From the NCBI GenBank assembly GCA_040755835.1, contig JBFMAB010000052.1, positions 1 through 64,000 of the forward strand: a stretch of 64,000 nt of DNA, in the 5' to 3' direction. This document shows, one piece after another, positions 20,026 to 28,181 of the stretch (its first letter is position 1; every line of letters begins with the position of its first letter). The notes below the pieces were generated by a model. The model did no database searches. It saw only the letters and a program-made list of their open reading frames with translations, and had not been told where the DNA came from. Source of the DNA: JADLDB01 sp040755835 (GTDB lineage: Bacteria; Myxococcota; Myxococcia; Myxococcales; Myxococcaceae). Made by a program: the position numbers and the translations under genes.

Positions 20026-21558
20026 TCAGGGGTGGCCCGCCGGGTACACCTCGATCGCCTCACCCCACCCGCTCTGCGTGAGGAAGGTGCCGATCTGCTC
20101 GGCCGAGACCTCGATGGTGCCCTGCTTCGACAGCGGATCCGCGAGGAGGTACTTGCCGTCCTCCGTCTTGCCCAGCACCGCGACGAAGTGGCCGAAGGTG
20201 GCTTTCCCGTTCGCGCCCATGTCCAGGTAGTCGCCGGTCTCGTTCAGCGCCTCCGCCCACGCCTCGCCGGGCGTGCCGCCGAGGATGACCGGGTGGCCCG
20301 CGTCGAGCGCGGCGTCGATCGCCTCGAGGCCCGTCCCGTCCCTCGTCGCCTTCGAGACGTCCAGCGTCGCCGTCTCCGCGCCGTACGCCTGGAGGCCGCG
20401 CTGCACCGACGCCATGCCCATGGTGTCCGAGGTGGTGGTGTTCTTCCCGAAGATGGTGTCGCGCATCGCGTCGATGGCGTGCGGCGCCTCGGCGGCCGTG
20501 GGGTGCTCGGTGAGGCCGAGCGCCGCCAGCGCCATGACGGCGGAGGTCGGACCGCAGTCGTTCGGGCCGTACGGCTTCGGCGCGCCGTTGAACGACTGGT
20601 AGTACGCCGTGTTGCCTTCCTGGTTCACGAACGAGCGGTTGGCCTCCTCGACGGTGCTGGCGGTGCCGGCGCGGCGCGTCTCGAGCACCGCGCCCGCCGC
20701 GTCCGACACGGTGATGGTGCCGTCCGCGGCCTTCACGATGCGTCCGTGCTCGAAGTCCTGCGAGACGGAGCCGTCGGCGCCCCTCACCGCGGGCCCCGTG
20801 GCGCCGCCGAGCTGCGGCTGGCCGGCCCACGCGCCGCGGAGCTCCGGCGCCGGCGCGCTGCCGTGGCTGCCCAGCGCCGCGGCGGTGGCCTCGTCGATCA
20901 TCCCCGACGGGGTGAGGCCCCAGTCGCGCTGGAACTTCTCCACGGCCTGCTCGGTCATGTCGCCGTAGCGCCTGCCGAAGCCGGAGTTGTTGGCGAACGA
21001 CGGCGGGAAGTAGCCCCGGTCCATGAGGTTCTGGTGCAGCTCGGCGATGCGCGTGTCGCCGTCCTTCGCGGTGTCGCCGTTGTGCAGGCCCACGAGGCGC
21101 TGCGCGTCGTCCACCGCCGGCGGCGGCGGAATTGGCCGGCCCGCGAGCGCGGCCACCGTGCGCTCGTCCACCACGCCCGACTGCGGGATGCCCACGTCGG
21201 CCTGGAACCTCCGCACCGCCGCCTCCGTCATCGGGCCGAAGTTCTTCCCGAAGCCGTCGTTCTTCACGAAGTCCTGCGGCAGGTAGCCGAGGCTGATGAG
21301 GTCGGTGTGCAGCTGCTCGAGCCTCCGATCCGTCGTGCCCGCGCGGCGGTCGCCGCGCTTCAAGCCCAGCAGCGCGTCCGCGTTCGGATCGACGAAGCGC
21401 ACCGGCGGCGGCGCCACCAGCGTGTTCGCCTGCGGCGTCGCGGTGAAGCGCGAGGCGTCGGGCTTCGCGGCGGCGGCAGCGGCGGTGGCCACCAACGGCT
21501 TCACCACCGGGGTGGGACGAATCGAGGGGCGAACGACGCGGTCGTTTCGGAGGAACAT
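20026..21558 (-). CDS. Peptidoglycan-binding protein with C39-like papain-fold peptidase domain
   Basis: The 510-residue protein has no signal peptide. It starts with a Pro/Val/Arg-rich tail (MFLRNDRVVRPSIRPTPVVK) and an Ala-rich spacer. Two PG_binding_1-like repeats follow (about residues 65-140 and 155-230), each ending in a FQxDxG...G.(V/M)(V/I)DE.T..AL pattern. The C-terminal half looks like a C39-type cysteine peptidase: Cys in YGPNDCGPTSAVMAL, His in FGHFVAVLGK, and Asp in LLADPLSKQ. The likely role is cleavage of peptides or wall crosslinks at the cell wall. The N-terminus resembles the two other signal-less wall-binding proteins at 22380 and 50479. Confidence 0.82.
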   Translation of the reverse strand: MFLRNDRVVRPSIRPTPVVKPLVATAAAAAAKPDASRFTATPQANTLVAPPPVRFVDPNADALLGLKRGDRRAGTTDRRLEQLHTDLISLGYLPQDFVKNDGFGKNFGPMTEAAVRRFQADVGIPQSGVVDERTVAALAGRPIPPPPAVDDAQRLVGLHNGDTAKDGDTRIAELHQNLMDRGYFPPSFANNSGFGRRYGDMTEQAVEKFQRDWGLTPSGMIDEATAAALGSHGSAPAPELRGAWAGQPQLGGATGPAVRGADGSVSQDFEHGRIVKAADGTITVSDAAGAVLETRRAGTASTVEEANRSFVNQEGNTAYYQSFNGAPKPYGPNDCGPTSAVMALAALGLTEHPTAAEAPHAIDAMRDTIFGKNTTTSDTMGMASVQRGLQAYGAETATLDVSKATRDGTGLEAIDAALDAGHPVILGGTPGEAWAEALNETGDYLDMGANGKATFGHFVAVLGKTEDGKYLLADPLSKQGTIEVSAEQIGTFLTQSGWGEAIEVYPAGHP

Positions 21559-21613
21559 GCCCCCGTTATCGTGGTGCGCCGGGACTCCGATTCGGCGACG
21601 CCATGGCCAGGTC

Positions 21614-21638
21614 GTTTACATCCCGCCGCCAGGTAAAC
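21614..21638. promoter_or_regulatory. Inverted repeat in the divergent promoter region
   Basis: GTTTAC (21614-21619) and GTAAAC (21633-21638) form a 6-bp dyad with a 13-bp spacer, flanked outwards by CCAGG and CTGG. It lies in the 149-bp space between the divergently transcribed peptidase gene (start 21558) and lipoprotein gene (start 21708), where a shared operator would be expected. Confidence 0.35.
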
Positions 21639-21707
21639 CTGGATCCAGCCACTTGGGCGACCGCAGGAATCTTGTCCGGGCGGCCGATTCGGGGCGTACT
21701 TCCGCCC

Positions 21708-22376
21708 ATGATGCGACTTCCGACGATGCTCTCGGTGCTGGCGCTGGCGGCGTGTGGCGGGACCAATCCAGGTTGGGGCACGCAGACGCTGTACGTGAGC
21801 GCCCGGCTGTCGACGAACGGCAGCACCGGGGGGACGTCGGCGCGGGTGGAGGTGCGCGAAGGCGGCGCGACGGGCGCGGTCGTCACCAACGCCGAGGTGA
21901 AGCTGCGCGGCGACAAGCTGGAGAGCCGCACGCTGGCGTGGCGCGACCAGGGCAACAACGGCGGCGTCTACGTCCTCGACACCTTCGCCTGGGACACGAC
22001 CTTCATCCTCGACGTCACGCGCGGCTCCGACACCCTGTCCGCGGCGCTCAGCCCGCCGGGCGCGAGCATCCTCACCGCGCCGATCGCCGGCACCACCTTC
22101 CGCCGCGCCGACGGCGTGGCGCTCAAGGTCGAGTGGAAGGACGACTGGGGCCGCCGCGCGGAGAACACCACGTTGTCGCTCGAGAAGGCGAAGATCGATC
22201 AGAGCTGGGCCAACGGCAGCGAGCCCTACCGCGTCGAGTTCGCGACGAACCGCCTCACCGCCGACAAGGAGCGGATCGAGCTCTCCCGCTCCAACGAGGT
22301 GAACCTCGCGGGCGGCAGCACCGGCTCCACGATGCGGGCGACCACCACGCACCGCATCGAGTTCACCGTCGAGTAG
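21708..22376 (+). CDS. Lipoprotein of unknown function
   Basis: The 222-residue protein starts MMRLPTMLSVLALAACGG, with a lipobox Cys near residue 16. The mature part is beta-rich with Ig-like character (VSARLSTNG, ARVEVREGGA, AEVKLRGDKL, YRVEFATNRLT, IEFTVE) and has no Cys after the lipobox. That suggests one or two beta-sandwich domains, perhaps a carbohydrate- or matrix-binding surface lipoprotein. It is divergent from the peptidase gene and convergent with the LysM gene, whose stop is 3 bp away. Confidence 0.75.
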   Translation: MMRLPTMLSVLALAACGGTNPGWGTQTLYVSARLSTNGSTGGTSARVEVREGGATGAVVTNAEVKLRGDKLESRTLAWRDQGNNGGVYVLDTFAWDTTFILDVTRGSDTLSAALSPPGASILTAPIAGTTFRRADGVALKVEWKDDWGRRAENTTLSLEKAKIDQSWANGSEPYRVEFATNRLTADKERIELSRSNEVNLAGGSTGSTMRATTTHRIEFTVE

Positions 22377-22379
22377 CCG

Positions 22380-23846
22380 TCAGACCCAGGCTTCGGGGAT
22401 CTGGCTCGGCTTCAGGCTGCGCAGGCCGTCCGTCAGCAGCGGCAGCAGCCGGTCGGCGGCCGCGGGCCGGGGCGTCGTGCTCGCGAGCTTCTGCTCGAAC
22501 TGCGCCACCTGCGCCATCGCGTCGCGGCGCGACAGCGTCTTGAAGTCGGGCACCGGCATCCCGAGCGCTTCGAACCCCGCCTTGATGGTGCTCGCGTGGG
22601 CTTCGGCGAACTTCGGTGCCACCGTCTTCGAGTAGTAGAGCAGGCGGATGGTGGTGTCGCGCTGCGCCTCGAGCGCCGGGCGCTCGGCCGCGGGCAGCTC
22701 GGGGTGCTGCAGGAGGCGCTGGACCTGGTTGTAGTAGTCGCGCAGCGGGCCGGTCTGCGGATCGGCCACCGCGTCCTGGCCCGAGTTGAAGCGCTCGAAG
22801 GTGGGCTGCGCGCGCGCGACCGCGTCGCGCACCTCGGACAGCGGCGCCGGCGGGCGCCCGTCGTTGTAGCCATGCTCGATGGTCCACACCGCGACGTTCT
22901 CGCCCTTGCGGGTGTGCTCGGCGATGGCCCGGTCGAGGTCGGCCCGGGTCCCCCGCGTGGCGGATTCCCAGCGGCTCTGGTGCGGCACGGCGCCCGAGTA
23001 CGAGCCCGGCGCGGACCCCGAATACGCCCAGATCGTCTTCACGTTGGGGAAGATCGCCCGGTACTTCTCCATCAGCGGCTGGCCGCCGGAGTAGCAGGCC
23101 GCGAGGTGCAAGTCCTCGACGCTGCGAGCCGCGCGCGGCATCGCCTCGGCCAGCTTGCCGATGGTGTCGAAGCGCAGCATGCCGTTGTCGTCGCCCCACA
23201 CGCCGGAGCCGACGTTGTGGCCCGACAGCATGAGGCGCGAGGGGATCTGCCCGCCGCGCTCGGCGTTCGCCCACACCTGCGCCAGCTGCGCGAGCTCGTC
23301 GCGGCTGTCCGGGCCGGAGCTGTGAATGACGTCGGCGATCTTCGCCGTCTGCTCCGCCGGCAGGCCCAACGTCAGCGCGAAGGCGGTGGCGCCTTCCTTC
23401 GTCGACAGGTCGTGCGTGGTGCTGGCGCCGCCGGGGCCGCGCGTGACGACCTTGTCGTTCTCCTTCGCGTCGCTGATCAGCGTGACGTTGGCGCCACGGC
23501 CGCGCAGCTGCTGCGCCTCGTACTTCGCGCCCTCGTTCATCCCGACCAGGAGGATGTCGTTGTTGCTCTTCGGCGCCCAGCCCTGCGGCTGCGTGGGCGT
23601 CTGCGGCTGCGCCGGCGTCGAGCCGGTGGGGATGGTGAGGGACCAGCCGACCTGGATGGCGTTCGCGTTGGTGGCGAGGCCCGGGTAGCGCGCCTTGTTC
23701 GCGTCGACGAGTTGCTGCACCGTCACGCCGTGGCGCTGGGCGATCTTCGACAGCGTGTCGCCGGACTGGATCTTGTAGCTGCCGCCGCCGCTGGACGTGG
23801 TGGGCGTGGGCGTGGTCGCCGGACGGTTGCCGATGGGGCCGGGCAT
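22380..23846 (-). CDS. LysM protein with possible caspase-like (clan CD) domain
   Basis: The 488-residue protein begins MPGPIGNRPATTPTPTTSS, without a signal peptide. A LysM domain follows at about residues 23-72 (YKIQSGDTLSKIAQRHGVTV...SLTIP). After a Pro/Gln linker comes a domain with alternating hydrophobic strands and the pair RLMLSGHNVGSG and LHLAACYSGGQP. The His-Gly and Ala-Cys-x-Ser-Gly spacing resembles the catalytic dyad of caspase/gingipain-type proteases. The last 150 residues are helical. An AAGGAG ribosome binding site lies seven bases before the ATG (23853-23858), which fixes the start. The wall-binding module suggests action at peptidoglycan; the protease call is an inference from two motifs. 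Confidence 0.75.
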   Translation of the reverse strand: MPGPIGNRPATTPTPTTSSGGGSYKIQSGDTLSKIAQRHGVTVQQLVDANKARYPGLATNANAIQVGWSLTIPTGSTPAQPQTPTQPQGWAPKSNNDILLVGMNEGAKYEAQQLRGRGANVTLISDAKENDKVVTRGPGGASTTHDLSTKEGATAFALTLGLPAEQTAKIADVIHSSGPDSRDELAQLAQVWANAERGGQIPSRLMLSGHNVGSGVWGDDNGMLRFDTIGKLAEAMPRAARSVEDLHLAACYSGGQPLMEKYRAIFPNVKTIWAYSGSAPGSYSGAVPHQSRWESATRGTRADLDRAIAEHTRKGENVAVWTIEHGYNDGRPPAPLSEVRDAVARAQPTFERFNSGQDAVADPQTGPLRDYYNQVQRLLQHPELPAAERPALEAQRDTTIRLLYYSKTVAPKFAEAHASTIKAGFEALGMPVPDFKTLSRRDAMAQVAQFEQKLASTTPRPAAADRLLPLLTDGLRSLKPSQIPEAWV

Positions 23847-23856
23847 TTCACTCTCC

Positions 23857-24066
23857 TTAAGTGGTGTGGACGGCCCTTCCATAGCTCAAGACTGCGGCGC
23901 ACGTCGCGTCCGGGACGTGGAACATGGTCGCCAGCGGGGGAGCGCTCTGCTCCCAGCGGAACTGGACGGCCCCGGTGGGGGGAGCCGCGACGAGCAAGGC
24001 GTGGGGCGCGGGGCTGCGCCGGCGCGCGAAGTCCCGCTGGTCCATCGACGAGGCCGGGAAGCTCAC
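23857..24066 (-). CDS. Possible small protein upstream of the LysM gene, doubtful
   Basis: A 69-codon frame from a GTG ends 10 bp before the LysM-gene start on the same strand. The translation has mixed composition (PHALLVAAPPTGAVQFRWEQ) and a weak AGGCGG upstream. It occupies most of the 327-bp space between the YgiQ gene and the LysM gene, which otherwise holds nothing I can identify. Confidence 0.25.
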   Translation of the reverse strand: MSFPASSMDQRDFARRRSPAPHALLVAAPPTGAVQFRWEQSAPPLATMFHVPDATCAAVLSYGRAVHTT

Positions 24067-24173
24067 CGTGCCGCCTGGGCGCCGCCATGCCGTCCGAGCC
24101 GGTCTCCAGTCCGGTGGTCGCCCCCCGGCCGCCGACGGACGGTTGCTCGCGGTGTCCTCGAGCGGAGTGACGG

Positions 24174-26126
24174 CTACCGGCGGCGCTGGCCGCGCCGCGC
24201 CGGCCGGCGGGACGCCGCCTGCTCCGCGCGGGCGCGCTCACCCGGCGACTCCGGCGGCACGAGGCACTTCGGCCCTCGGCCGATGAGCTCACTCCGGCCG
24301 GCCAGCGTCAGCGCCTCGCGTACGTCGGGCCACCACTCGGGGTTCCAGTAGAGCAGCAGCGCCTTCTGCAGGCGCTTCTCCTTGAGACCCTTCGCCGTGT
24401 ACACCGGCGTCATCGTCTGCGGATCGATGCCCGTGAAGTACATGCACGTGGCCATCGACATCGGGGTGGGAATGAAGTCCTGCACCTGCCGCGGCCGGCG
24501 CCCGTTCTCCTTGAGCCACAGCGCGAGCTCGATCATGTCCTCGAGCGTCGAGCCCGGGTGCCCGCTGATGAAGTACGGAATGTCGTACTGCTCCTTGCCG
24601 GCTTCCTGGCTCGCGCACGCGAACATCTGCTGGAAGCGCTCGTAGCTGGCGATGCCGGGCTTCTTCATCTTCTCCAGCACCCGCGGGCTGACGTGCTCCG
24701 GCGCGACCGACAGCTGGCCGCCGGTGTGGTGGGCGGCGAGCTCGTTCACGTAGTCGGGGCTCCGCTCGGCGAGGTCGTAGCGCACGCCGGACGCGATGAA
24801 GACGTGCTTCACGCCCTCCTCCTTCCGCGCGGCGCGCATGAGCTCGATGAGCGGACCGTGATCGGTGACGAGGTTCTCGCAGATGCCCGGGTGCACGCAG
24901 GACAGCTTGCGGCACTTCGACTCGATCTCGTCCGAGCGGCATCGCATGCGGTACATGTTCGCCGTCGGCCCGCCGAGGTCGGTCAGCGTGCCGCGAAAAT
25001 CGCCCATGCGGCGAACGGCGCGGATCTCCCTCAGCACGCTCTCCTGCGAGCGGCTCTGAATGACGCGCCCCTCGTGCTCGGTGATGGAGCAGAAGCTGCA
25101 GCCGCCGAAGCACCCGCGCATCAGGACGACGGAGTGCTTCACCGTCTCGAACGCGGGAATGCCTTCCTTCCCGTACATCGGGTGCGGCGCCCGGACGAAC
25201 GGCAGATCGTACAGCTCGTCCATCGGCACGCTGTCTGGGCCGGCGCCCGCGCCGTCGTCCAGGGGGAACGCCGGCGGGTTGAGGTACACGCCGCGGTCGC
25301 CGTGGCGCTGCACCAGGGGCCGCGCGTTGCCCGGGTTCGTCTCGAGCTGGAAGTCGTGCGACATGCGCGCGAAGGCGCGTGGATCGGCGACGACGTCCTC
25401 ATACGACGGCAGCACCACGGGCTTGCGATCGGCGGCGCGGCGCGCGGGATCGGCCTCGAGCTTCACGAGCTCGTCGCGGCCGATGAGGTACGCGGTGCCG
25501 CGCACGTCGCGCAGCTGGTCGACCGTCTCGCCGTCGCGCAGGCGCCGGGCGATCTCCCACACCGGGCGCTCGCCCATGCCGAAGACGAGCAGATCGGCCT
25601 TCGCGTCGAGGAGGATGGAGCGGCGCACCTTGTCGCTCCAGTAGTCGTAGTGCGCGATGCGGCGCAGCGACGCCTCGATGCCGCCGAGCACGATGGGCAC
25701 GTCCGGGAAGGCCTCGCGGCAGCGCTGCGCGTAGACGATGGTGGCGCGATCTGGCCGGCACCCGGTGCGGCCGCCGGGGCTGTACTGGTCCTCCGCGCGG
25801 TTCTTCTTCTGCGCGGTGAGCCGGTTCAGCATCGAGTCCATGTTTCCGGCGGAGACGCCGAAGAAGAGGCGCGGCTTGCCGAGCGCCTTGAAGGGCTCCG
25901 CCGAGCGCCAGTCCGGCTGCGGGATCAAACCGACGCGGAAGCCGCGGCCCTCGAGGAAGCGCGCGATGAGCGGCGGACCGAAGGCCGGGTGATCGACGTA
26001 CGCGTCCCCGGACACGATGACGATGTCCACCTCCTCCCAACCGCGCGCGGCGAGGTCCGCCCGGGTGGTGGGCAGGAAGGCGGCGCGGGCGGTGGGCGTC
26101 TTCAGCGGAACGAGCGGGGCCGACAT
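24174..26126 (-). CDS. ygiQ: YgiQ-family radical SAM protein
   Basis: The protein of about 650 residues shows the YgiQ layout. An N-terminal domain (about residues 1-290) contains PLIARFLEGRGFRVGLIPQPDW, GVSAGNMDSMLNRLTAQKK, PIVLGGIEASLRRIAHYDYW and FGMGERPVWEIA. It is followed by a radical SAM domain with the Fe-S motif MRGCFGGCSFCSITEHEG (C-x3-C-x2-C). A C-terminal DUF3362-like segment contains PTPMSMATCMYFTGIDP, and the tail is Arg/Ala-rich. The family is widespread, cuts or binds SAM with a 4Fe-4S cluster, and has no firmly established substrate. The ATG at 26126 has AGGGGA eight bases upstream; the frame is open upstream without homology-like sequence. Confidence 0.93.
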   Translation of the reverse strand: MSAPLVPLKTPTARAAFLPTTRADLAARGWEEVDIVIVSGDAYVDHPAFGPPLIARFLEGRGFRVGLIPQPDWRSAEPFKALGKPRLFFGVSAGNMDSMLNRLTAQKKNRAEDQYSPGGRTGCRPDRATIVYAQRCREAFPDVPIVLGGIEASLRRIAHYDYWSDKVRRSILLDAKADLLVFGMGERPVWEIARRLRDGETVDQLRDVRGTAYLIGRDELVKLEADPARRAADRKPVVLPSYEDVVADPRAFARMSHDFQLETNPGNARPLVQRHGDRGVYLNPPAFPLDDGAGAGPDSVPMDELYDLPFVRAPHPMYGKEGIPAFETVKHSVVLMRGCFGGCSFCSITEHEGRVIQSRSQESVLREIRAVRRMGDFRGTLTDLGGPTANMYRMRCRSDEIESKCRKLSCVHPGICENLVTDHGPLIELMRAARKEEGVKHVFIASGVRYDLAERSPDYVNELAAHHTGGQLSVAPEHVSPRVLEKMKKPGIASYERFQQMFACASQEAGKEQYDIPYFISGHPGSTLEDMIELALWLKENGRRPRQVQDFIPTPMSMATCMYFTGIDPQTMTPVYTAKGLKEKRLQKALLLYWNPEWWPDVREALTLAGRSELIGRGPKCLVPPESPGERARAEQAASRRPARRGQRRR

Positions 26127-26469
26127 CCAGGTGTCCCCTACTCCGTCATCCGAGTCCCCCGCAAATCGGGAGGAGGAATGGGTGGGCTTCGGGGCTTCTT
26201 CTTCGGCGTCCGCTGGATGCGCGGCGTGTCTGTCCAGCGAGCTGCTGGCCGTCGACCGCGAGCGACGTGCCGCCCGGGACCTTCTCCCGCGGGCGGTGGG
26301 CGTGGTGGAGCGGACCTTCAACGGCGGCGAGCCGCTCCTGCACCCGCGAACGCTCGAGTGGGGCCGCGATCCAATGGCGTGCCGCAGGTGGCTCGGCGCC
26401 GATCGCGTCGGCGCGTCCGCCTGGTCGAGCCCTCGAATACGCGACCGGCCTCCCCGTCGAAGCCGGCCG
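26127..26469. other. Divergent intergenic region without a recognisable gene
   Basis: These 343 bp lie between the start codons of the YgiQ gene (minus) and the barrel-like gene (plus). Open frames exist on both strands, but their translations are Arg/Ala/Pro-rich and lack starts with ribosome binding sites. I see no hairpin, repeat or strong promoter. Confidence 0.4.
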
Positions 26470-27063
26470 ATGCGCGCGCTCGCCCTCGCCGCCTGTCTCG
26501 TCACCGCCACGGCGCACGCGAGTCGCACCGAGCGAGATCCGATCTTCGTCGAGGCGCAGACGTGGACGCTGGCGCCGGTGCAGTCCACCGGGTGGCTGCT
26601 CGGCGGCACGGCGCGCGCGTCGGTGGGCCTCCTCGGCGTGTCGGTGAGCGGCTACCAGCAGGCGCTCACGGGGCCGGTCGGCACGCCGAGCCGGCTGGGC
26701 TCGCTGCTCGCGTCACTCACCGCCACCGTGCGGCTCGAGAAGAAGGTCGCCTTCGGCGGGGTGCTCGGCGTGAACACGCTGTTCGCCGCGCCCGACGTCT
26801 CGTCCATCGCCCCGTCGATGGGCTTCTTCTCGCGCTTCGCCGTGCTGCCGTGGCTGTCGTTCGAATTGGAGGCCACCATCGCCCCGTGGCCGCACATGCG
26901 CACCGACGGGCTCGGCGCGGTGACGCTGCGGTGGAAGGCGTTGACGGCCTCGATCGGCGTCCGCCTGGTGCAGCTCGAGCCGCGGCGCAGGCTGGGGCTC
27001 GGGCGCACCGACCTCATCACCGTCGGCGTGCACCTCGGCCTGGGCGTGGAGTGGAGCGGCTGA
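26470..27063 (+). CDS. Exported beta-rich protein, probable small outer-membrane barrel
   Basis: The 197-residue protein has a Sec signal (MRALALAACLVTATAHAS). The mature part consists of amphipathic strands with alternating hydrophobic residues and aromatic girdle-like positions (GTARASVGLLGVSVSGYQQ, SLTATVRLEKKVAFGGVLG, FELEATIAP, ITVGVHLGLGVEW). It ends in a strand finishing WSG. Length and pattern fit an eight-stranded outer-membrane barrel, but no named family is recognised. Its stop lies 4 bp from the convergent membrane-protein gene. Confidence 0.7.
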   Translation: MRALALAACLVTATAHASRTERDPIFVEAQTWTLAPVQSTGWLLGGTARASVGLLGVSVSGYQQALTGPVGTPSRLGSLLASLTATVRLEKKVAFGGVLGVNTLFAAPDVSSIAPSMGFFSRFAVLPWLSFELEATIAPWPHMRTDGLGAVTLRWKALTASIGVRLVQLEPRRRLGLGRTDLITVGVHLGLGVEWSG

Positions 27064-27067
27064 CGCC

Positions 27068-28153
27068 TCAGGCCGGAGACGCCGCGACGTCGATGCCGAC
27101 GCGCTGCGCGAGCTCCGGCCGGCGCAGCTTCCAGATGACGCCGTCGATCCAGTAGTGCGACAGCGTGAGGCTGACCCAGACGATCGCCGCCCACGTGGAG
27201 AAGTCCCACGGCGTCACGAGCGACAGCCCGAAGATGACGCCGTACACCGCGCCGGCCATCGCCAGGAGGAGCGCCACGTACAGCGCCGCGCGCGCCCGGC
27301 CCGGCTGCGAGAGCCACGAGATGAGCCGCGCGTTCGGATCCACCCCGCTCCGCCACGTGTTGCGGTGGTAGTAGCGGACCATGCCGAGGTACTGAAAGCC
27401 GTGCCACGACGCGGCGGCCGCGAAGGCCGAGGTGTCGTCGGTGGTGATCAGCTGAAACGGCACGAAGAAGCCCAGGAACGAGCACGCGATGAACGCGACG
27501 CGGATCCACCCGGCCGTCGCCCACGCCTCCCGCCGCTCCTTGAGGCGCTGCGCCACGAGCAGACCCGTCAGCACGCCGATCGGCAGGAGCAGCGACAGCA
27601 CCAGCGCGCGCGGCAGCGGCGGGTAGAGCACCTCGACGCCGAAGAGGACGCGCGGGCCCGTGGAGATGCGGTGGGCCATGCAGAAGAGGACGATGAGCAA
27701 AAGCAGCGGCCGCTCGAGCTTGAGGCCCAGCGACGTCGCCGGCTCGCCCGACTTGCGCTGGTAGATGCGCAGAATGCCCCAGTTCTGCGCCACGAAGTGC
27801 CAGGTGGCCCAGTAGAGGATGATGCTGTTGAGCAGCCGCTGACCGAACAGCCCCAGCTGGACGGTGATGGTGAAGACGGCGATCCCCACCAGCGCCGGCA
27901 TCACCACCAGGGCCACCGGCCGCGCCTTCCACTCCCGCGGATCGAAGTACACGCGCGTCCACGTCGACACGAGGTGCGGCCCGTTCGACGTGACGGCCAC
28001 CGCCGCGAGGATCGTGTAACCGTCGACGTGCAGCCCCGTCGACGCGAACCACACGACCAGCACCGCGGCCGCGGACAGGAAGAAGAAGAGGAAGTCCTGC
28101 GCCGGGGAGATGATGGCCAGCGATCTCGGGGCGCTCGTAGGGGCGGCGGTCAT
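27068..28153 (-). CDS. Polytopic membrane protein with conserved histidines
   Basis: The 361-residue protein has about nine or ten predicted transmembrane helices. His residues sit in or next to helices: NGPHLVSTWTRVYFD, YWATWHFVAQNWGI, ASWHGFQYLGMVRYYHRN and LSHYWIDGVIWKLRRPE near the C-terminus. The H-x2-D-x3-W-(K/R)-x-R ending recurs in a poorly characterised bacterial membrane family. The His distribution recalls membrane di-iron or Brp/Blh-type proteins, but that is only a resemblance. It is divergent from the TrmJ-like gene, with 28 bp between start codons. Confidence 0.75.
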   Translation of the reverse strand: MTAAPTSAPRSLAIISPAQDFLFFFLSAAAVLVVWFASTGLHVDGYTILAAVAVTSNGPHLVSTWTRVYFDPREWKARPVALVVMPALVGIAVFTITVQLGLFGQRLLNSIILYWATWHFVAQNWGILRIYQRKSGEPATSLGLKLERPLLLLIVLFCMAHRISTGPRVLFGVEVLYPPLPRALVLSLLLPIGVLTGLLVAQRLKERREAWATAGWIRVAFIACSFLGFFVPFQLITTDDTSAFAAAASWHGFQYLGMVRYYHRNTWRSGVDPNARLISWLSQPGRARAALYVALLLAMAGAVYGVIFGLSLVTPWDFSTWAAIVWVSLTLSHYWIDGVIWKLRRPELAQRVGIDVAASPA

Positions 28154-28181
28154 GCGAGGGCGGATCTATATCAGCGTCCCC

